The notes: generated by a model from the sequence alone, not told the origin. Counted from the first letter of the stretch, positions 9,904 to 20,381 are shown. The stretch: 64,000 bases of DNA from an uncultured Jannaschia sp. (GCF_947494025.1 NZ_CANLTQ010000006.1:1-64000), one strand, 5' to 3'. Program-made: numbers and translations.

Positions 9904-9981
9904 CGGGCCGCGCCGTCGGTGCGGTGCCGGCAAGTTGAACGATCCGGAGCCGGCGCGACCCGCCGGGGATGTTCTCGCCGT

Positions 9982-10032
9982 CACCGGAACGGGCTATGAC
10001 GCGCGAAACGCGGCAATCCGCCCGTTCCGGTG
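9982..10032. terminator. Perfect 13-bp inverted repeat after gpmI
   Basis: CACCGGAACGGGC (9982-9994) is mirrored exactly by GCCCGTTCCGGTG (10020-10032). The 25-base loop itself contains CGCG-AAA-CGCG. It starts about 80 bases after the gpmI stop and lies upstream of ctpA. It may be a terminator or a site for a dimeric regulator. Confidence 0.45.
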
Positions 10033-10171
10033 GACGGGGGCACGTTGAATCCTGCGTGATACCGTCACGGACGGTGGCGCTTCCGCGGTCGAGGCGTTTT
10101 ATATCGAGGCCAGACCGGGCGGGTGGCCCACGAACCCGGCGACGCGCGTCGCCAGCGAACAGGGGAACGAG

Positions 10172-11512
<1,341 letters not shown>

Positions 11513-11524
11513 GACAGGGAGGAA

Positions 11525-11546
11525 GGGGCGGCGATCGCGCCGCCCC
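11525..11546. terminator. GC-rich hairpin between ctpA and rppH
   Basis: GGGGCGGCG pairs perfectly with CGCCGCCCC across a 4-base loop, starting 12 bases after the ctpA stop and ending 9 bases before the rppH start. It could terminate or attenuate transcription, or reduce access to the rppH ribosome site. Confidence 0.5.
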
Positions 11547-11555
11547 GCCGACGCC

Positions 11556-12041
11556 ATGACGAGTCCGACACCCGAGCATATCGCCAAGCTGCCCTACCGG
11601 CCCTGCGCCGGGGTATGCCTGACCAATCCGCAAGGGCTGGTCTGGGTGGGGGAGCGGCTGGACCGGCCCGGCGCCTGGCAGATGCCGCAGGGCGGGATCG
11701 ACGCGGGGGAAGTCCCCGAGGACGCGGCGCTGCGCGAACTGCGCGAGGAGACCGGGATCGCGCCCGACGCCGTGACGCGGATCGACGCGATGGTCGAGCC
11801 CTTGCCCTACGACCTGCCGCACGACCTCGTGCCGCGCATGTGGATGGGGCGCTTCCGCGGCCAGTCGCAGCACTGGTTCCACTTCCGCTACGGCGGACCC
11901 GACGACGCGGTGGATCTCGACGCGCATCACCGGGAGTTCTCCCGGTGGCGCTGGATGCCGGGGCCGGAGGTGCTGGCCTCCATCGTTCCTTTCAAGCGCG
12001 ACATCTACGCCGACGTGCTCGGGCGGTTCGGTCTGCTTTAG
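11556..12041 (+). CDS. rppH: RNA pyrophosphohydrolase (Nudix)
   Basis: A 161-residue Nudix hydrolase that removes pyrophosphate from the 5' end of mRNAs and so triggers decay. The Nudix box reads GGIDAGEVPEDAALRELREE followed by TGI. RppH-type flanks are LPYRPCAGVCLTN, WQMPQGG and the C-terminal FKRDIYADVLGRF. ATG at 11556 (MTSPTPEHIAK) is chosen; the upstream extension is an Arg-rich shadow of ctpA sequence. Confidence 0.95.
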   Translation: MTSPTPEHIAKLPYRPCAGVCLTNPQGLVWVGERLDRPGAWQMPQGGIDAGEVPEDAALRELREETGIAPDAVTRIDAMVEPLPYDLPHDLVPRMWMGRFRGQSQHWFHFRYGGPDDAVDLDAHHREFSRWRWMPGPEVLASIVPFKRDIYADVLGRFGLL

Positions 12042-12151
12042 CTTGAGGCAGGCAGAGAGCCGCCATTCCGCGTGGCGATATCGTCGCCGCGTCATTGCAT
12101 GACCGCTGTCCCTGCCGCATCGCCAGCGGGACGTGCATCAGGGAGACCGTC

Positions 12152-12631
12152 ATGACCCGCCTCATTCTCGCCGCACTGCTTTCCACGGTGATCGCCGCGC
12201 CGGCGAGCGCGCTGTCCTGCCTGCGTCCGTCGGTGCAGGCGAGCTTCCAAGCCGCCGAGGCTTCGGACGCGGATTACGTCCTCGTCATCGGGCGGATACA
12301 GCCGCTGCCCGGGGAGGAGATCGCGCCGGCCGACGACACGCCGAACGACCGCGAGGGCTACGCCGTTCGTGCGCGGTTCGAGGGCGAGGTGGCTGGCGCC
12401 GACGGGTTCGGAACGCAGGCGAGCTTTCCGCTGATGGTGGAGGTCGAATGCGCCGGGCCCTGGTGTGGCGGCGTGCCGCTCGACCGCAACATCCTGTTCG
12501 TCGAGCGGCGGGGGGACGAGAATGTCCTCGTCGAGGGGCCGTGCCCGCGCTTCGCGCTCGACGCGACACCGGAAGCGGAGGCGGCGGTGCTGTCCTGCCT
12601 TCGGGGCGAGGACTGCACGCCGCCCTCCTGA
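12152..12631 (+). CDS. Periplasmic hypothetical protein with signal peptide
   Basis: A 159-residue protein starting MTRLILAALLSTVIAAPASA, a clear type I signal peptide with cleavage after ASA. The mature part has seven cysteines (SCLRPS; VECAGPWCGG; GPCPRF; the C-terminal SCLRGEDC), which suggests disulfides in the periplasm. No family is recognised. It ends 4 bases from the stop of the convergent ggt gene, so there is no room for a separate terminator. ATG at 12152 is preferred over the longer frame because it puts the signal peptide at the N-terminus. Confidence 0.7.
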   Translation: MTRLILAALLSTVIAAPASALSCLRPSVQASFQAAEASDADYVLVIGRIQPLPGEEIAPADDTPNDREGYAVRARFEGEVAGADGFGTQASFPLMVEVECAGPWCGGVPLDRNILFVERRGDENVLVEGPCPRFALDATPEAEAAVLSCLRGEDCTPPS

Positions 12632-12635
12632 CGCC

Positions 12636-14375
12636 TCATTCGCCGATGGCGACGCCCTCCCGGCGCGGATCGGCGCCGCCCGACAGCGTCTCGCCGACAG
12701 CGATGGCGTGAAGGCCGGAATTGAGGTCGCGTATCTCGGTCTCGAACCCCATCTCGCCCAGCGGTCCCGCCAGCGCCTCGGCGGTGGTGCCGGCCTCGAT
12801 GTCGTAGGTGCCGAACCGGTTCACCAGATGCGGCATGGCGAGCGCGGCCTGCACGTCCATGCCCCAGTCCATATGCGCGATGATCGCCTGCGCGACGTAG
12901 CCGATGATCCGGCTGCCGCCGGGCGAGCCGATCACGAGCTCCGGCGTGCCGTCCCGCATCACGATGGTCGGCGCCATCGAGGAGCGCGGCCGCTTGCCCG
13001 GCTCGACCCGGTTGGCGATGGGCACGCCGTCCTCGTGGGTGGAGAAGGAAAAGTCGGTCAGCTCGTTGTTCAGGAGGAACCCGCCCGGCGCCAACAGGTG
13101 CGAGCCGAAGCCCCCCTCGATCGTCGTCGTCATCGACAGCGCGTTACCGTCCGCGTCGACGATGGAGATGTGCGAGGTCGACGGCATCTCGATCGCGTCG
13201 TCGTCGCCCCAGAGCATCGCATGATCCCAGGGCGGCGAGCCGGCGCTGACCTCGGGGAGCGCGTCGTCGCCCTGCAGCAGCTGCGACCGTTCCTCGAGAT
13301 AGGCGGCATCGAGCAGGCCGCGCGTCGGCATCGGGACGAAGTCGCTGTCGGCCATGTAGCGTCCGCGATCCGCGAAGGCGAGGCGGGACGCGTCGCCGAT
13401 CAGCCGCCAGACCTCGGGCGAGTCGGGGCCCATTCCGGCGATGTCGTACGGCTCGATCAGGGCGAGGATCTGCCCGACCGTCAGCCCGCCCGAGGACGGC
13501 GGTCCCATGCCGCACACGTCCGCGCCGCGATAAGGCGCGCAGACCGCGTCGCGCTCCACGACCTCGTAGGCGGCGAGGTCGTCCATCGTCAGCTCGCCGG
13601 GCTTCTCCGCCTCGCGCACGGTGGCCACGATCCCCTCGGCGATCTCGCCATGGTAGAAGGCCCTCGCGCCCTCCGCCGCGAGCGCCCGCAGCGTCTCGGC
13701 ATAGGCGGGGTTGGTCAGCGTCGCGCCGTCCGCGATGGGCTGTCCGTCCGGCAGGAAATAGGCCGCCGCACGGGGCGAACCCGGCAGGTATTCGTCCTCT
13801 GCCACCAGACCGGCAAGGCGGGGCGAGACCTCGAACCCGTCCTCGGCATGGCCGATCGCGTCCTCGAACAGGCCGGCCCAGTTCGCCCCGCCCCATTTGC
13901 GGTGCGCCACCTCCATCAGCATCGGCGTGCCCGGCGTGCCGACCGACAGCCCGCCGATCACCGCGTCGTAGAAGTCCATCTCCTCGCCGTCCCGCTGGAA
14001 CAGGAGCGGCGTGGCGTCCATCGGCGCCGTCTCGCGCCCGTCGAGCGTGGTGAGCTCGCCCGTCTCCGCGTCGTACCAGACGAGGAATGCGCCGCCGCCG
14101 AGGCCCGAGCTTTGCGGCTCGACGAGGCCCAGCACCGCCTGCACCGCGACCATCGCGTCGGCCGCGTTGCCCCCCTCCCGCAGGACGCGAGCGCCGGCTT
14201 CCACCGCGAGCGGGTTGGCGGCGGCGACCATCCAGTTCTCCGCCTCCACGGGCGCGGTCGCCTCCACGGACAGGTCGACCGCCCCTTCCGGCGCGACGGC
14301 GTCGGCCGCCTGCTGCGCATGGGCGGGCAGGAACGTGAGCATCGACAGCGCGAGGCTGTATCGGATCGGTTGCAT
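12636..14375 (-). CDS. ggt: Gamma-glutamyltransferase
   Basis: A 579-residue periplasmic enzyme that hydrolyses or transfers the gamma-glutamyl group of glutathione. It has a signal peptide (MQPIRYSLALSMLTFLPAHA). The precursor cleaves itself before the catalytic Thr of STSHISIVDADGNALSMTTT. Further family blocks are NPLAVEAGARVLREGGNAAD, GPPSSGGLTVGQ, LNNELTDFSF and RPRSSMAPTIV. An MFS transporter gene is 59 bases upstream in the same direction and may be cotranscribed. Confidence 0.95.
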   Translation of the reverse strand: MQPIRYSLALSMLTFLPAHAQQAADAVAPEGAVDLSVEATAPVEAENWMVAAANPLAVEAGARVLREGGNAADAMVAVQAVLGLVEPQSSGLGGGAFLVWYDAETGELTTLDGRETAPMDATPLLFQRDGEEMDFYDAVIGGLSVGTPGTPMLMEVAHRKWGGANWAGLFEDAIGHAEDGFEVSPRLAGLVAEDEYLPGSPRAAAYFLPDGQPIADGATLTNPAYAETLRALAAEGARAFYHGEIAEGIVATVREAEKPGELTMDDLAAYEVVERDAVCAPYRGADVCGMGPPSSGGLTVGQILALIEPYDIAGMGPDSPEVWRLIGDASRLAFADRGRYMADSDFVPMPTRGLLDAAYLEERSQLLQGDDALPEVSAGSPPWDHAMLWGDDDAIEMPSTSHISIVDADGNALSMTTTIEGGFGSHLLAPGGFLLNNELTDFSFSTHEDGVPIANRVEPGKRPRSSMAPTIVMRDGTPELVIGSPGGSRIIGYVAQAIIAHMDWGMDVQAALAMPHLVNRFGTYDIEAGTTAEALAGPLGEMGFETEIRDLNSGLHAIAVGETLSGGADPRREGVAIGE

Positions 14376-14434
14376 GGCGTGTCTCCCTGTCACGATTGGC
14401 GACAGGATGGCGAAACCTGACTGCGAGGCAAGCC

Positions 14435-15685
14435 TCAAGCGGCGCGAAGGCGCAATGGCGTCTCCCGGATGGGCAGATGGACGATGGCCGAAAGGAGGCC
14501 GACACCCACGCCCACCCACCAGACCGCGACGTAGCTTCCCGTCGAATCGTAGAGCGTGCCGCCCAGCCAGACGCCGAGGAAGCTGCCGAGCTGGTGCGAG
14601 AAGAAGACGAGCCCGTAGAGCGTCCCCATGTAGCGCAGGCCGTAGATATGCGCGACGAGACCGGAGGTGAGCGGCACCGTGGCGAGCCAGAGCCCCCCCA
14701 TCCCCACGGAGAACAGCACGACCGAGAGCGGCGTGATCGGCAGCGCGATGAAGAGCGCGGCGACGATGGTGCGGCCCAGATAGATGCCGGCGAGCAGGTA
14801 TTTCCGGCTGAACCGCTTGCCGAGCCAGCCGGCGTAGAGCGTGCCGGCGATGTTCGCGAGCCCGATCAGCGAGATCGACACCGCGCCCAGCGTCGAAGTC
14901 GTGGTGATGCCGAGCGAATGCAGCGTCGTGCCCGGCGCGATCGGTCCGCACATCTCGGTCACCAACGCGGGAAAATGGGCGGTGATGAAGGCGAGCTGGT
15001 AGCCGCAGGAAAAGAAGCCGACGAAGATCAGCCCGTAGGACGGGTCGCGGACGGCGCGTCCGAGGATCGTGACCATGCTCTCCTCGACCTCCGCACGGTC
15101 GGCCACCGGGGCGCGCATCATCGGCAGCGCGAAGAGGGAGAGCGCCACCACGGCCGCGAAGATCAGGAACACCTCCTGCCACGAATAGAACCCCAGAAGC
15201 CATTCCGCCGTCGGCGCGCCGAAGACCTGCCCGAGCGAGCCCGCCGCGGTGGCGATGCCGAGGCTCACGGAGCGGTTCTCGTCCGAGGCGGCGCGTCCGA
15301 CCACGGCGAGGATCACGCCGAAGCCCATCCCCGCGATGCCGAAGCCGACGATGATCTCGAGCAGCTGATGCGCGCCCGGCGTCGTCGCGAAGGACGACAG
15401 CACCAGTCCGGCCGCGTAGCAGATCACGCCGAGGACGATGGCCTTGCGATCGCCGAACCGGTCGGCGATGGCCCCGAAGATCGGCTGACCGATTCCCCAG
15501 GCGAGGTTCTGGATCGCGATGGCAAGGCTGAACTCCGCCCGCGGCCAGCCGAATTCCGACGCGATCGGGATCTGGAAGACGCCGAAGCTCGCGCGGATGG
15601 CGAAGCCCATCATCAGCACGATGCAGCCCGAGACCAGCACGGGCGTGAGCAGGCGGTTCATCGCGGGGGCGGGCAGGGCGGTCAT
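14435..15685 (-). CDS. MFS transporter
   Basis: A 416-residue integral membrane protein with about 12 hydrophobic segments in two halves. The MFS loop motif is GAIADRFGDRKA between segments 2 and 3. The central cytoplasmic loop (MMRAPVADRAEVEESM) is short. The fold resembles oxalate/formate-type or monocarboxylate MFS members, but the substrate cannot be told from sequence. A start at MNRLLTPVL, eight codons in, is also possible. It is divergent from zapE. Confidence 0.88.
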   Translation of the reverse strand: MTALPAPAMNRLLTPVLVSGCIVLMMGFAIRASFGVFQIPIASEFGWPRAEFSLAIAIQNLAWGIGQPIFGAIADRFGDRKAIVLGVICYAAGLVLSSFATTPGAHQLLEIIVGFGIAGMGFGVILAVVGRAASDENRSVSLGIATAAGSLGQVFGAPTAEWLLGFYSWQEVFLIFAAVVALSLFALPMMRAPVADRAEVEESMVTILGRAVRDPSYGLIFVGFFSCGYQLAFITAHFPALVTEMCGPIAPGTTLHSLGITTTSTLGAVSISLIGLANIAGTLYAGWLGKRFSRKYLLAGIYLGRTIVAALFIALPITPLSVVLFSVGMGGLWLATVPLTSGLVAHIYGLRYMGTLYGLVFFSHQLGSFLGVWLGGTLYDSTGSYVAVWWVGVGVGLLSAIVHLPIRETPLRLRAA

Positions 15686-15769
15686 GCGCCCAGTGTTCCC
15701 GAAGCGCGGGCGGCGTCAATCGCGATCCTGCGCTTGTGGCGGCCGGCCCCGGGCGGCATGAGGGGCCGC

Positions 15770-16816
15770 ATGACGATGCAGGAGCTCTACGCCGCTCGGG
15801 TGGCCGACGGCAGGCTGACGGCCGATCCGGCGCAGGAGGCGGCGCTGGCGCCGCTCGAACGCGTCCGCGCGAAGCTTGCGAAACCCGAAAGGCGCGGCTT
15901 CCTGGGCTTCGGATCGAAAGCGCCCGATGGGCCGATGGGCGTCTATCTCTGGGGCGGAGTCGGGCGCGGCAAGTCGATGCTCATGGACCTGTTCCACGAG
16001 GCGGCGCCGGTGCGGTCGCGGCGGGTGCATTTCCATGCCTTCATGCAGGAAGCCCACGAGGCGATGCACGAGGCCCGCGCCGCCGGCACCCGCGACGCGC
16101 TCGCGCCCTTCGCGCAGGCGGTGATCGACGAGGTCCGCGTGCTCTGCTTCGACGAGATGCAGATCACCGACATCACCGACGCGATGCTGGTCGGACGGCT
16201 GTTCGAGAAGCTGTTCGCCGGGGGCGTGCATGTCGTGACGACCTCGAACCGGGTGCCCGACGACCTCTACAAGAACGGGCTGAACCGGGCGCTGTTCCTG
16301 CCCTTCATCGACATGGTGAAGGATCGCCTGATCGTGCACGAGCTTGCCGCCCGGCGCGACTACCGGCAGGACCGGCTTTCGGGGCAGCAGACCTATTTCG
16401 TGGGCGGCGGGGCGCTGGACGAGGTCTGGGCGGCGCTGAGTTCGGGCGCGACGGAGGGGCTGACGCTGCGGGTGAAGGGGCGCGACCTCCGGCTCGACGA
16501 TTTCGCTTCGGGCGTGGCGCGCGCCTCCTTCGCCGATCTTTGCGGCCGGCCGCTCGGCGCGGCCGACTACCTCGCCCTGGCGCGGACCGTGCGGGTGCTG
16601 ATCCTGACGGACGTGCCCAAGCTCGACCGGCGGCACGGCAACGAGGCGCGCCGGTTCGTCACGCTGATCGACGCGCTCTATGAGGCGCGGGCGAAGCTGA
16701 TCGTTTCGGCCGAGGCGGAGCCCGAGGCCTTGTCCCCCGGCGACGTGTTCGAGTTCGAGCGCACCGCGAGCCGCCTGCGGGAAATGCAGGCCGAGGGTTG
16801 GGGCGGGGCCGATTGA
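15770..16816 (+). CDS. zapE: Cell division protein ZapE (AFG1-like ATPase)
   Basis: A 348-residue AAA-type ATPase. Walker A is LWGGVGRGKSMLMD near residue 65, Walker B is VLCFDEMQITDITDAM, and sensor-like TTSNRVPDDLYKNGLNR follows. In E. coli ZapE acts on the FtsZ ring under low oxygen; mitochondrial AFG1 is involved in protein quality control. ATG codons at 15758, 15770 and 15776 are all in frame. 15770 is chosen for MTMQELYAARVADGRL, and the AGGGG just before it is rather close. Confidence 0.93.
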   Translation: MTMQELYAARVADGRLTADPAQEAALAPLERVRAKLAKPERRGFLGFGSKAPDGPMGVYLWGGVGRGKSMLMDLFHEAAPVRSRRVHFHAFMQEAHEAMHEARAAGTRDALAPFAQAVIDEVRVLCFDEMQITDITDAMLVGRLFEKLFAGGVHVVTTSNRVPDDLYKNGLNRALFLPFIDMVKDRLIVHELAARRDYRQDRLSGQQTYFVGGGALDEVWAALSSGATEGLTLRVKGRDLRLDDFASGVARASFADLCGRPLGAADYLALARTVRVLILTDVPKLDRRHGNEARRFVTLIDALYEARAKLIVSAEAEPEALSPGDVFEFERTASRLREMQAEGWGGAD

Positions 16817-16881
16817 ACCGCGACCGGCGGGTCCGGTTCGAAGATCGGAGCCTCCGGCGGGGATAACTGGGACGCGAGGAT

Positions 16882-17515
16882 TCAGGCGGCCGCGACATCG
16901 AGAAGCGCGTGGGCGGCATGCGGGAGGTCGCCGTGGACCGTGACGTCCCGCACGGCGTCGCGCCCGCGGATCAGACCCGCCTTGCGCCGCCGCCCGCGCC
17001 GTTCGTCGTAATCGAACGTGAGGAGGGGGGCGAAGGTGGCGCGGCCCCGGCGGGGTGCCCGGTGGATCGTCGCGCCGGCGTTGATGGCGGAAATCCCGGC
17101 CCGATCCCGGACCGGGGTCAACAGGCGCAACGTGTCGTAGACATGCCACTCGCTTTCGTAGCCGAGGAGGCTTCGAGCGTGCAGGTTGTTCCTGCCGAAC
17201 CTTTCATCGGTCCAGAGGAACACGCGGGCGTTGAGCATCCCCATCCAGTCTGCGGGCGTCAGGTCGTCGTCGAGGATGCCGGCGAGCGTTCGTTCGGAGA
17301 GCGGTCGGTTGTCCGTGATCCACGCGGCCCGGCCGCCGGGGAGCCGTATCGAAAGGCGGTCCGGACGGCGCGTGTCGGGAGGGAAGGTCGAGGCCGCCGA
17401 GCGCGGCGAGCTCCTGTGCGGGCAGGAGACCGTGGGCGCGGATGCCGGGTAGCGAGTCCACGAAGGCCAGACGGAAGAGCCGGGGATGGCGCGCCGCGAA
17501 GACCTCCGGCGTCAT
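16882..17515 (-). pseudogene. DUF7002-type protein with a frameshift
   Basis: The N-terminal part (MTPEVFAARHPRLFRLAFVD, SLPGIRAHGLLPAQEL) and the C-terminal part (WITDNRPLSERTLAGILDD, WMGMLNARVFLWTDERF, GISAINAGATIHR) belong together as one DUF7002-like protein but lie in adjacent frames. The break is at a run near 17376-17384, where CCCTCCC on the coding strand has one base too many. Joined, the protein has about 210 residues. The start ATG overlaps the stop of the upstream secreted-protein gene (ATGA), as in an operon. The function of the family is not known to me. The break is either recent decay or an assembly error. Confidence 0.6.
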
Positions 17516-18069
17516 CCGGTGCGGCGGGGCCGGGGCAGGGCCGACATCGGCACGGGGCCGCACGGATCCTCGACGCTGGCCGAGATGGCGAGCGGGGTGT
17601 CGGGCGGCACGCCGCTCTCGTCGATGAAGGTTCCGTCGACGCAGACGTCCTGCGCGCGGTTTCCGCCGTTGAAGCCGAAGCCGGGCGTGCCGCAATCGGT
17701 GGCGGTCCCGTCCGCGTTCCACTGCTGGTAGCTGTTGTCCTCCACGTAGCCGCCCATGCGGAAGGCGAGGGCGTCGGCGTCGAAGCGCAGCATCCAGGAC
17801 GTCTCGGGCGTCGCGTCCTCCGCCGACCAGCGGCCGAGATAGGCGTCGTCGCGCCAGCCGGTGATGATGAAGGCGGTCACGTCGCGCTCGGTCACGAGGC
17901 CGCGCATGTTGTCGGGATAGGCGATCACGCCCTCGATCCTGTAGTCCGCCTCGCCCTGCCAGCAAAAACCGTAGGTGACGGCCTGCGCCGGGGCGGCGAA
18001 AACGAGTCCGCCGGCGAGGGCGAGGGCCGCCCGTCGCCGCGGGCCGTCGGTTCGCGTCATCCGGGTCAT
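17512..18069 (-). CDS. Secreted hypothetical protein
   Basis: A 185-residue protein with a basic N-terminus and hydrophobic signal (RRRAALALAGGLVFAAPAQA). The mature domain has several Trp and Cys residues (YGFCWQGEADYRIEGVIAY, TDCGTPGFGFNGG, VCVDGTF, EDPCGPV). No family is recognised. The pattern of a single compact domain with four cysteines suggests a disulfide-bonded periplasmic protein. In-frame ATGs at 18060, 18069 and 18081 are all possible. The stop overlaps the start of the DUF7002 gene by four bases. Confidence 0.65.
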   Translation of the reverse strand: MTRMTRTDGPRRRAALALAGGLVFAAPAQAVTYGFCWQGEADYRIEGVIAYPDNMRGLVTERDVTAFIITGWRDDAYLGRWSAEDATPETSWMLRFDADALAFRMGGYVEDNSYQQWNADGTATDCGTPGFGFNGGNRAQDVCVDGTFIDESGVPPDTPLAISASVEDPCGPVPMSALPRPRRTG

Positions 18070-18120
18070 GCGAAATCCCATGTGCTTCACCGTCGAAACT
18101 GCCTGGCGGGGCACGCGGAT

Positions 18121-19383
18121 TCAACCGTTGCTGCGCAGGACATGGCCGGCGAGATAGAGCGAGCCGCAGATCAGGATCCGCGCCTCCGGCGCCGTCACGG
18201 CGATCCGCTCCACGGCGACGTCAACGGAACTGGCCTCTGCGGCGCGCATCCCGGCGGCGCGGGCGGCGGCCACGGTCTGCGCCGCGCTGAGCGTGTTGGC
18301 CTCGCCGGGGATGGAGACGGCGTGGAGCTGTTCCACCAGGGGCGCGAGCGGGCGCATGTAGCCCGTCGCGTCCTTGGTGTTGAGCATCCCGCAGACAAGG
18401 TGCAGCGGCCGCGCGGGCAGGCGGGCGAGCGCCTCCGCCAGGGCGGCCCCGGCGGCGGGGTTGTGGCCGCCGTCGAGCCAGATGTCGGCGGGGGCCGCCC
18501 GGACGAGCGGACCGGTCCGGAGCCGTTGCAGGCGCGCGGGCCATTCGGCGCGGGTCATCGCGGCCTCGGCCCCCCGTGCGCGGCCGAGCGCGCGCAGGGC
18601 GGCGACGGCCATGCCGGCATTGGCGACCTGATGCGCGCCGATGAGGCGGGGCAGGGGCAGGTCCATCAGCCCGGTCTCGTCCTGAAAGACGAGACGGCCG
18701 TCCTCCTCCGCGACATGCCAATGCTGGCCGTGGATCAGAAGCGGCGCGTTCAGGCGGGCGGCGCGGTATTCGATGACCTCGAGCGCGGCCTCGTCCTGCG
18801 GGCCGACGATGCAGGGCACGCCGGGCTTCAGGATGCCGGCCTTCTCGGCGGCGATCCGGGGGAGCGTGTCGCCGAGGAACGCCTCGTGGTCCATCGAGAC
18901 CGGCGCGATCACCGTGAGCCGCGGGTTGACCACGTTGGTCGCGTCGAGCCGCCCGCCGAGGCCCACCTCGAGAAGCGTCCAGTCGGCGGGGGCGCGCGCG
19001 AAGGCCAGGATCGCGGCGCAGGTGGTGATCTCGAAATAGGTGATCGGATCGGCGCCGTTCGCCGTCTCGCATTCCTCGAGCAGTCGCGTGAGGTCGGCCT
19101 CGCCGATCAACGATCCGGCGACGCGGATGCGCTCGTGGAAGCGCGCGAGGTGGGGGGAGGTATAGGCATGGCAGGTCTCGCCCGCGCCCTCCAGCCCGGC
19201 GCGGATCATCGCGAGGGTCGAGCCCTTGCCGTTCGTGCCGGCGATGTGGATCACCGGCGGCAGGCGCGTTTCCGGGTGGTCGAGCGTGGCGAGGAGCCGG
19301 TGGACGCGGTCGAGGACGAGGTCGATGACCTTCGGATGAAGCGACATCAACCGGTCCAGGACGACGTCCGAACCGGTGGTCAC
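18121..19383 (-). CDS. folC: Bifunctional folylpolyglutamate/dihydrofolate synthase
   Basis: A 420-residue Mur-ligase-fold enzyme that adds glutamate to dihydropteroate and folates. The ATP loop is HIAGTNGKGSTLAMI. Other blocks are YTSPHLARFHERIR, LLEVGLGGRLDATNVV, the lysine-carbamate loop AAEKAGILKPG and WLDGGHNPAAGAAL. The GTG start overlaps the accD stop by four bases (GTGA), so the two are translationally coupled, a common pairing in this order. Confidence 0.96.
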   Translation of the reverse strand: MTTGSDVVLDRLMSLHPKVIDLVLDRVHRLLATLDHPETRLPPVIHIAGTNGKGSTLAMIRAGLEGAGETCHAYTSPHLARFHERIRVAGSLIGEADLTRLLEECETANGADPITYFEITTCAAILAFARAPADWTLLEVGLGGRLDATNVVNPRLTVIAPVSMDHEAFLGDTLPRIAAEKAGILKPGVPCIVGPQDEAALEVIEYRAARLNAPLLIHGQHWHVAEEDGRLVFQDETGLMDLPLPRLIGAHQVANAGMAVAALRALGRARGAEAAMTRAEWPARLQRLRTGPLVRAAPADIWLDGGHNPAAGAALAEALARLPARPLHLVCGMLNTKDATGYMRPLAPLVEQLHAVSIPGEANTLSAAQTVAAARAAGMRAAEASSVDVAVERIAVTAPEARILICGSLYLAGHVLRSNG

Positions 19384-20315
19384 TCGGCCGGCTCCGCCCG
19401 CGGATCGGGTTCGGGCAGGATCGGCTCGACCGGCGCGGGCGCCGGAAGGTCGCCGCGGACCGCCGGCGTCTGCCCGGTCAGCATGCGCACGATGGTGGCG
19501 AGTTCGTCGCGATGCTGGCCCCGCGGCGTGACCCGGTCCAGCATGCCGTGGTCGAGCAGATACTCGGCACGCTGGAACCCTTCGGGCAGCGTTTCCCGGA
19601 TGGTCTGCTCGATGACGCGGGGGCCGGCGAAGCAGATGAGCGCGCCCGGCTCCGCGATCTGGATATCGCCCAGCATCGCGTAGGACGCGGTCACGCCGCC
19701 CGTCGTCGGATGCGTCAGAACCACGATATAGGGCAGCCCCGCCTCGCGCAGCATCTCCACCGCGATGGTGGCGCGGGGCATCTGCATCAGGCTCAGGATG
19801 CCCTCCTGCATCCGCGCGCCGCCAGCGGCGGAGAACAGGATCAGCGGGCGCTTCGCCTGCACCGCGCGCTCGGCGGCGGCGATGATGGCGTTGCCGACAT
19901 ACATCCCCATGGAGCCGGCCATGAAGCCGAAATCCTGCGCGGCGACGACGACCGGGGTGCGGTGGATCTCGCCTTCGGCCACCAGCATTGCCTCGTGCTC
20001 GCCGCTCTGCTTCTGCGCGGCGCGGACGCGGTCGGGGTAGCGCTTCTGGTCGCGGAACTTGAGCGGGTCCTCCACGGGGGCGGGCACCTTCACCTCGGTG
20101 AAGACGCCCCCGTCGAAGAGCGCGGCAAAGCGGTCCCGCGGCGGGATGTGCATGTGGTGACCGCAATTGGTGCAGACGTTCAGGTTGTCCTTGAGCTCGC
20201 GATGGAACAGCATCGTTCCACACTCGTCGCACTTCGTCCAAAGGTTCTCCGGCACCTCGCGGCGGGAGAACAGCGAGTTGATCTTCGGGCGAACGTAGTT
20301 CGAGATCCAGTTCAT
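19380..20315 (-). CDS. accD: Acetyl-CoA carboxylase carboxyltransferase subunit beta
   Basis: A 311-residue subunit of the carboxyltransferase that makes malonyl-CoA for fatty acid synthesis. It begins MNWISNYVRPKI and has the four-cysteine zinc finger CDECGTML...CTNCGHHM near residues 28-50. The crotonase-type core follows (FMAGSMGMYVGNAI, SAAGGARMQEGILSLMQM, HPTTGGVTASYAMLGD). The C-terminus is Pro/Glu-rich. It partners with AccA, encoded elsewhere. Confidence 0.97.
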   Translation of the reverse strand: MNWISNYVRPKINSLFSRREVPENLWTKCDECGTMLFHRELKDNLNVCTNCGHHMHIPPRDRFAALFDGGVFTEVKVPAPVEDPLKFRDQKRYPDRVRAAQKQSGEHEAMLVAEGEIHRTPVVVAAQDFGFMAGSMGMYVGNAIIAAAERAVQAKRPLILFSAAGGARMQEGILSLMQMPRATIAVEMLREAGLPYIVVLTHPTTGGVTASYAMLGDIQIAEPGALICFAGPRVIEQTIRETLPEGFQRAEYLLDHGMLDRVTPRGQHRDELATIVRMLTGQTPAVRGDLPAPAPVEPILPEPDPRAEPAE

Positions 20316-20381
20316 CGGTGGCTCCGCATGGTCGGCACCGAAATAGACAGAGGGACGGCCGAATGCAATTCGCGCCGACCG

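Noticed and set aside
12465-14420. 651-codon plus-strand open frame over ggt
   Set aside because: Antisense shadow of a well-supported gamma-glutamyltransferase gene.
16909-19683. 924-codon plus-strand open frame
   Set aside because: It runs antisense across the DUF7002, secreted-protein, folC and accD genes and is Arg/Gly-rich shadow sequence with no domain.
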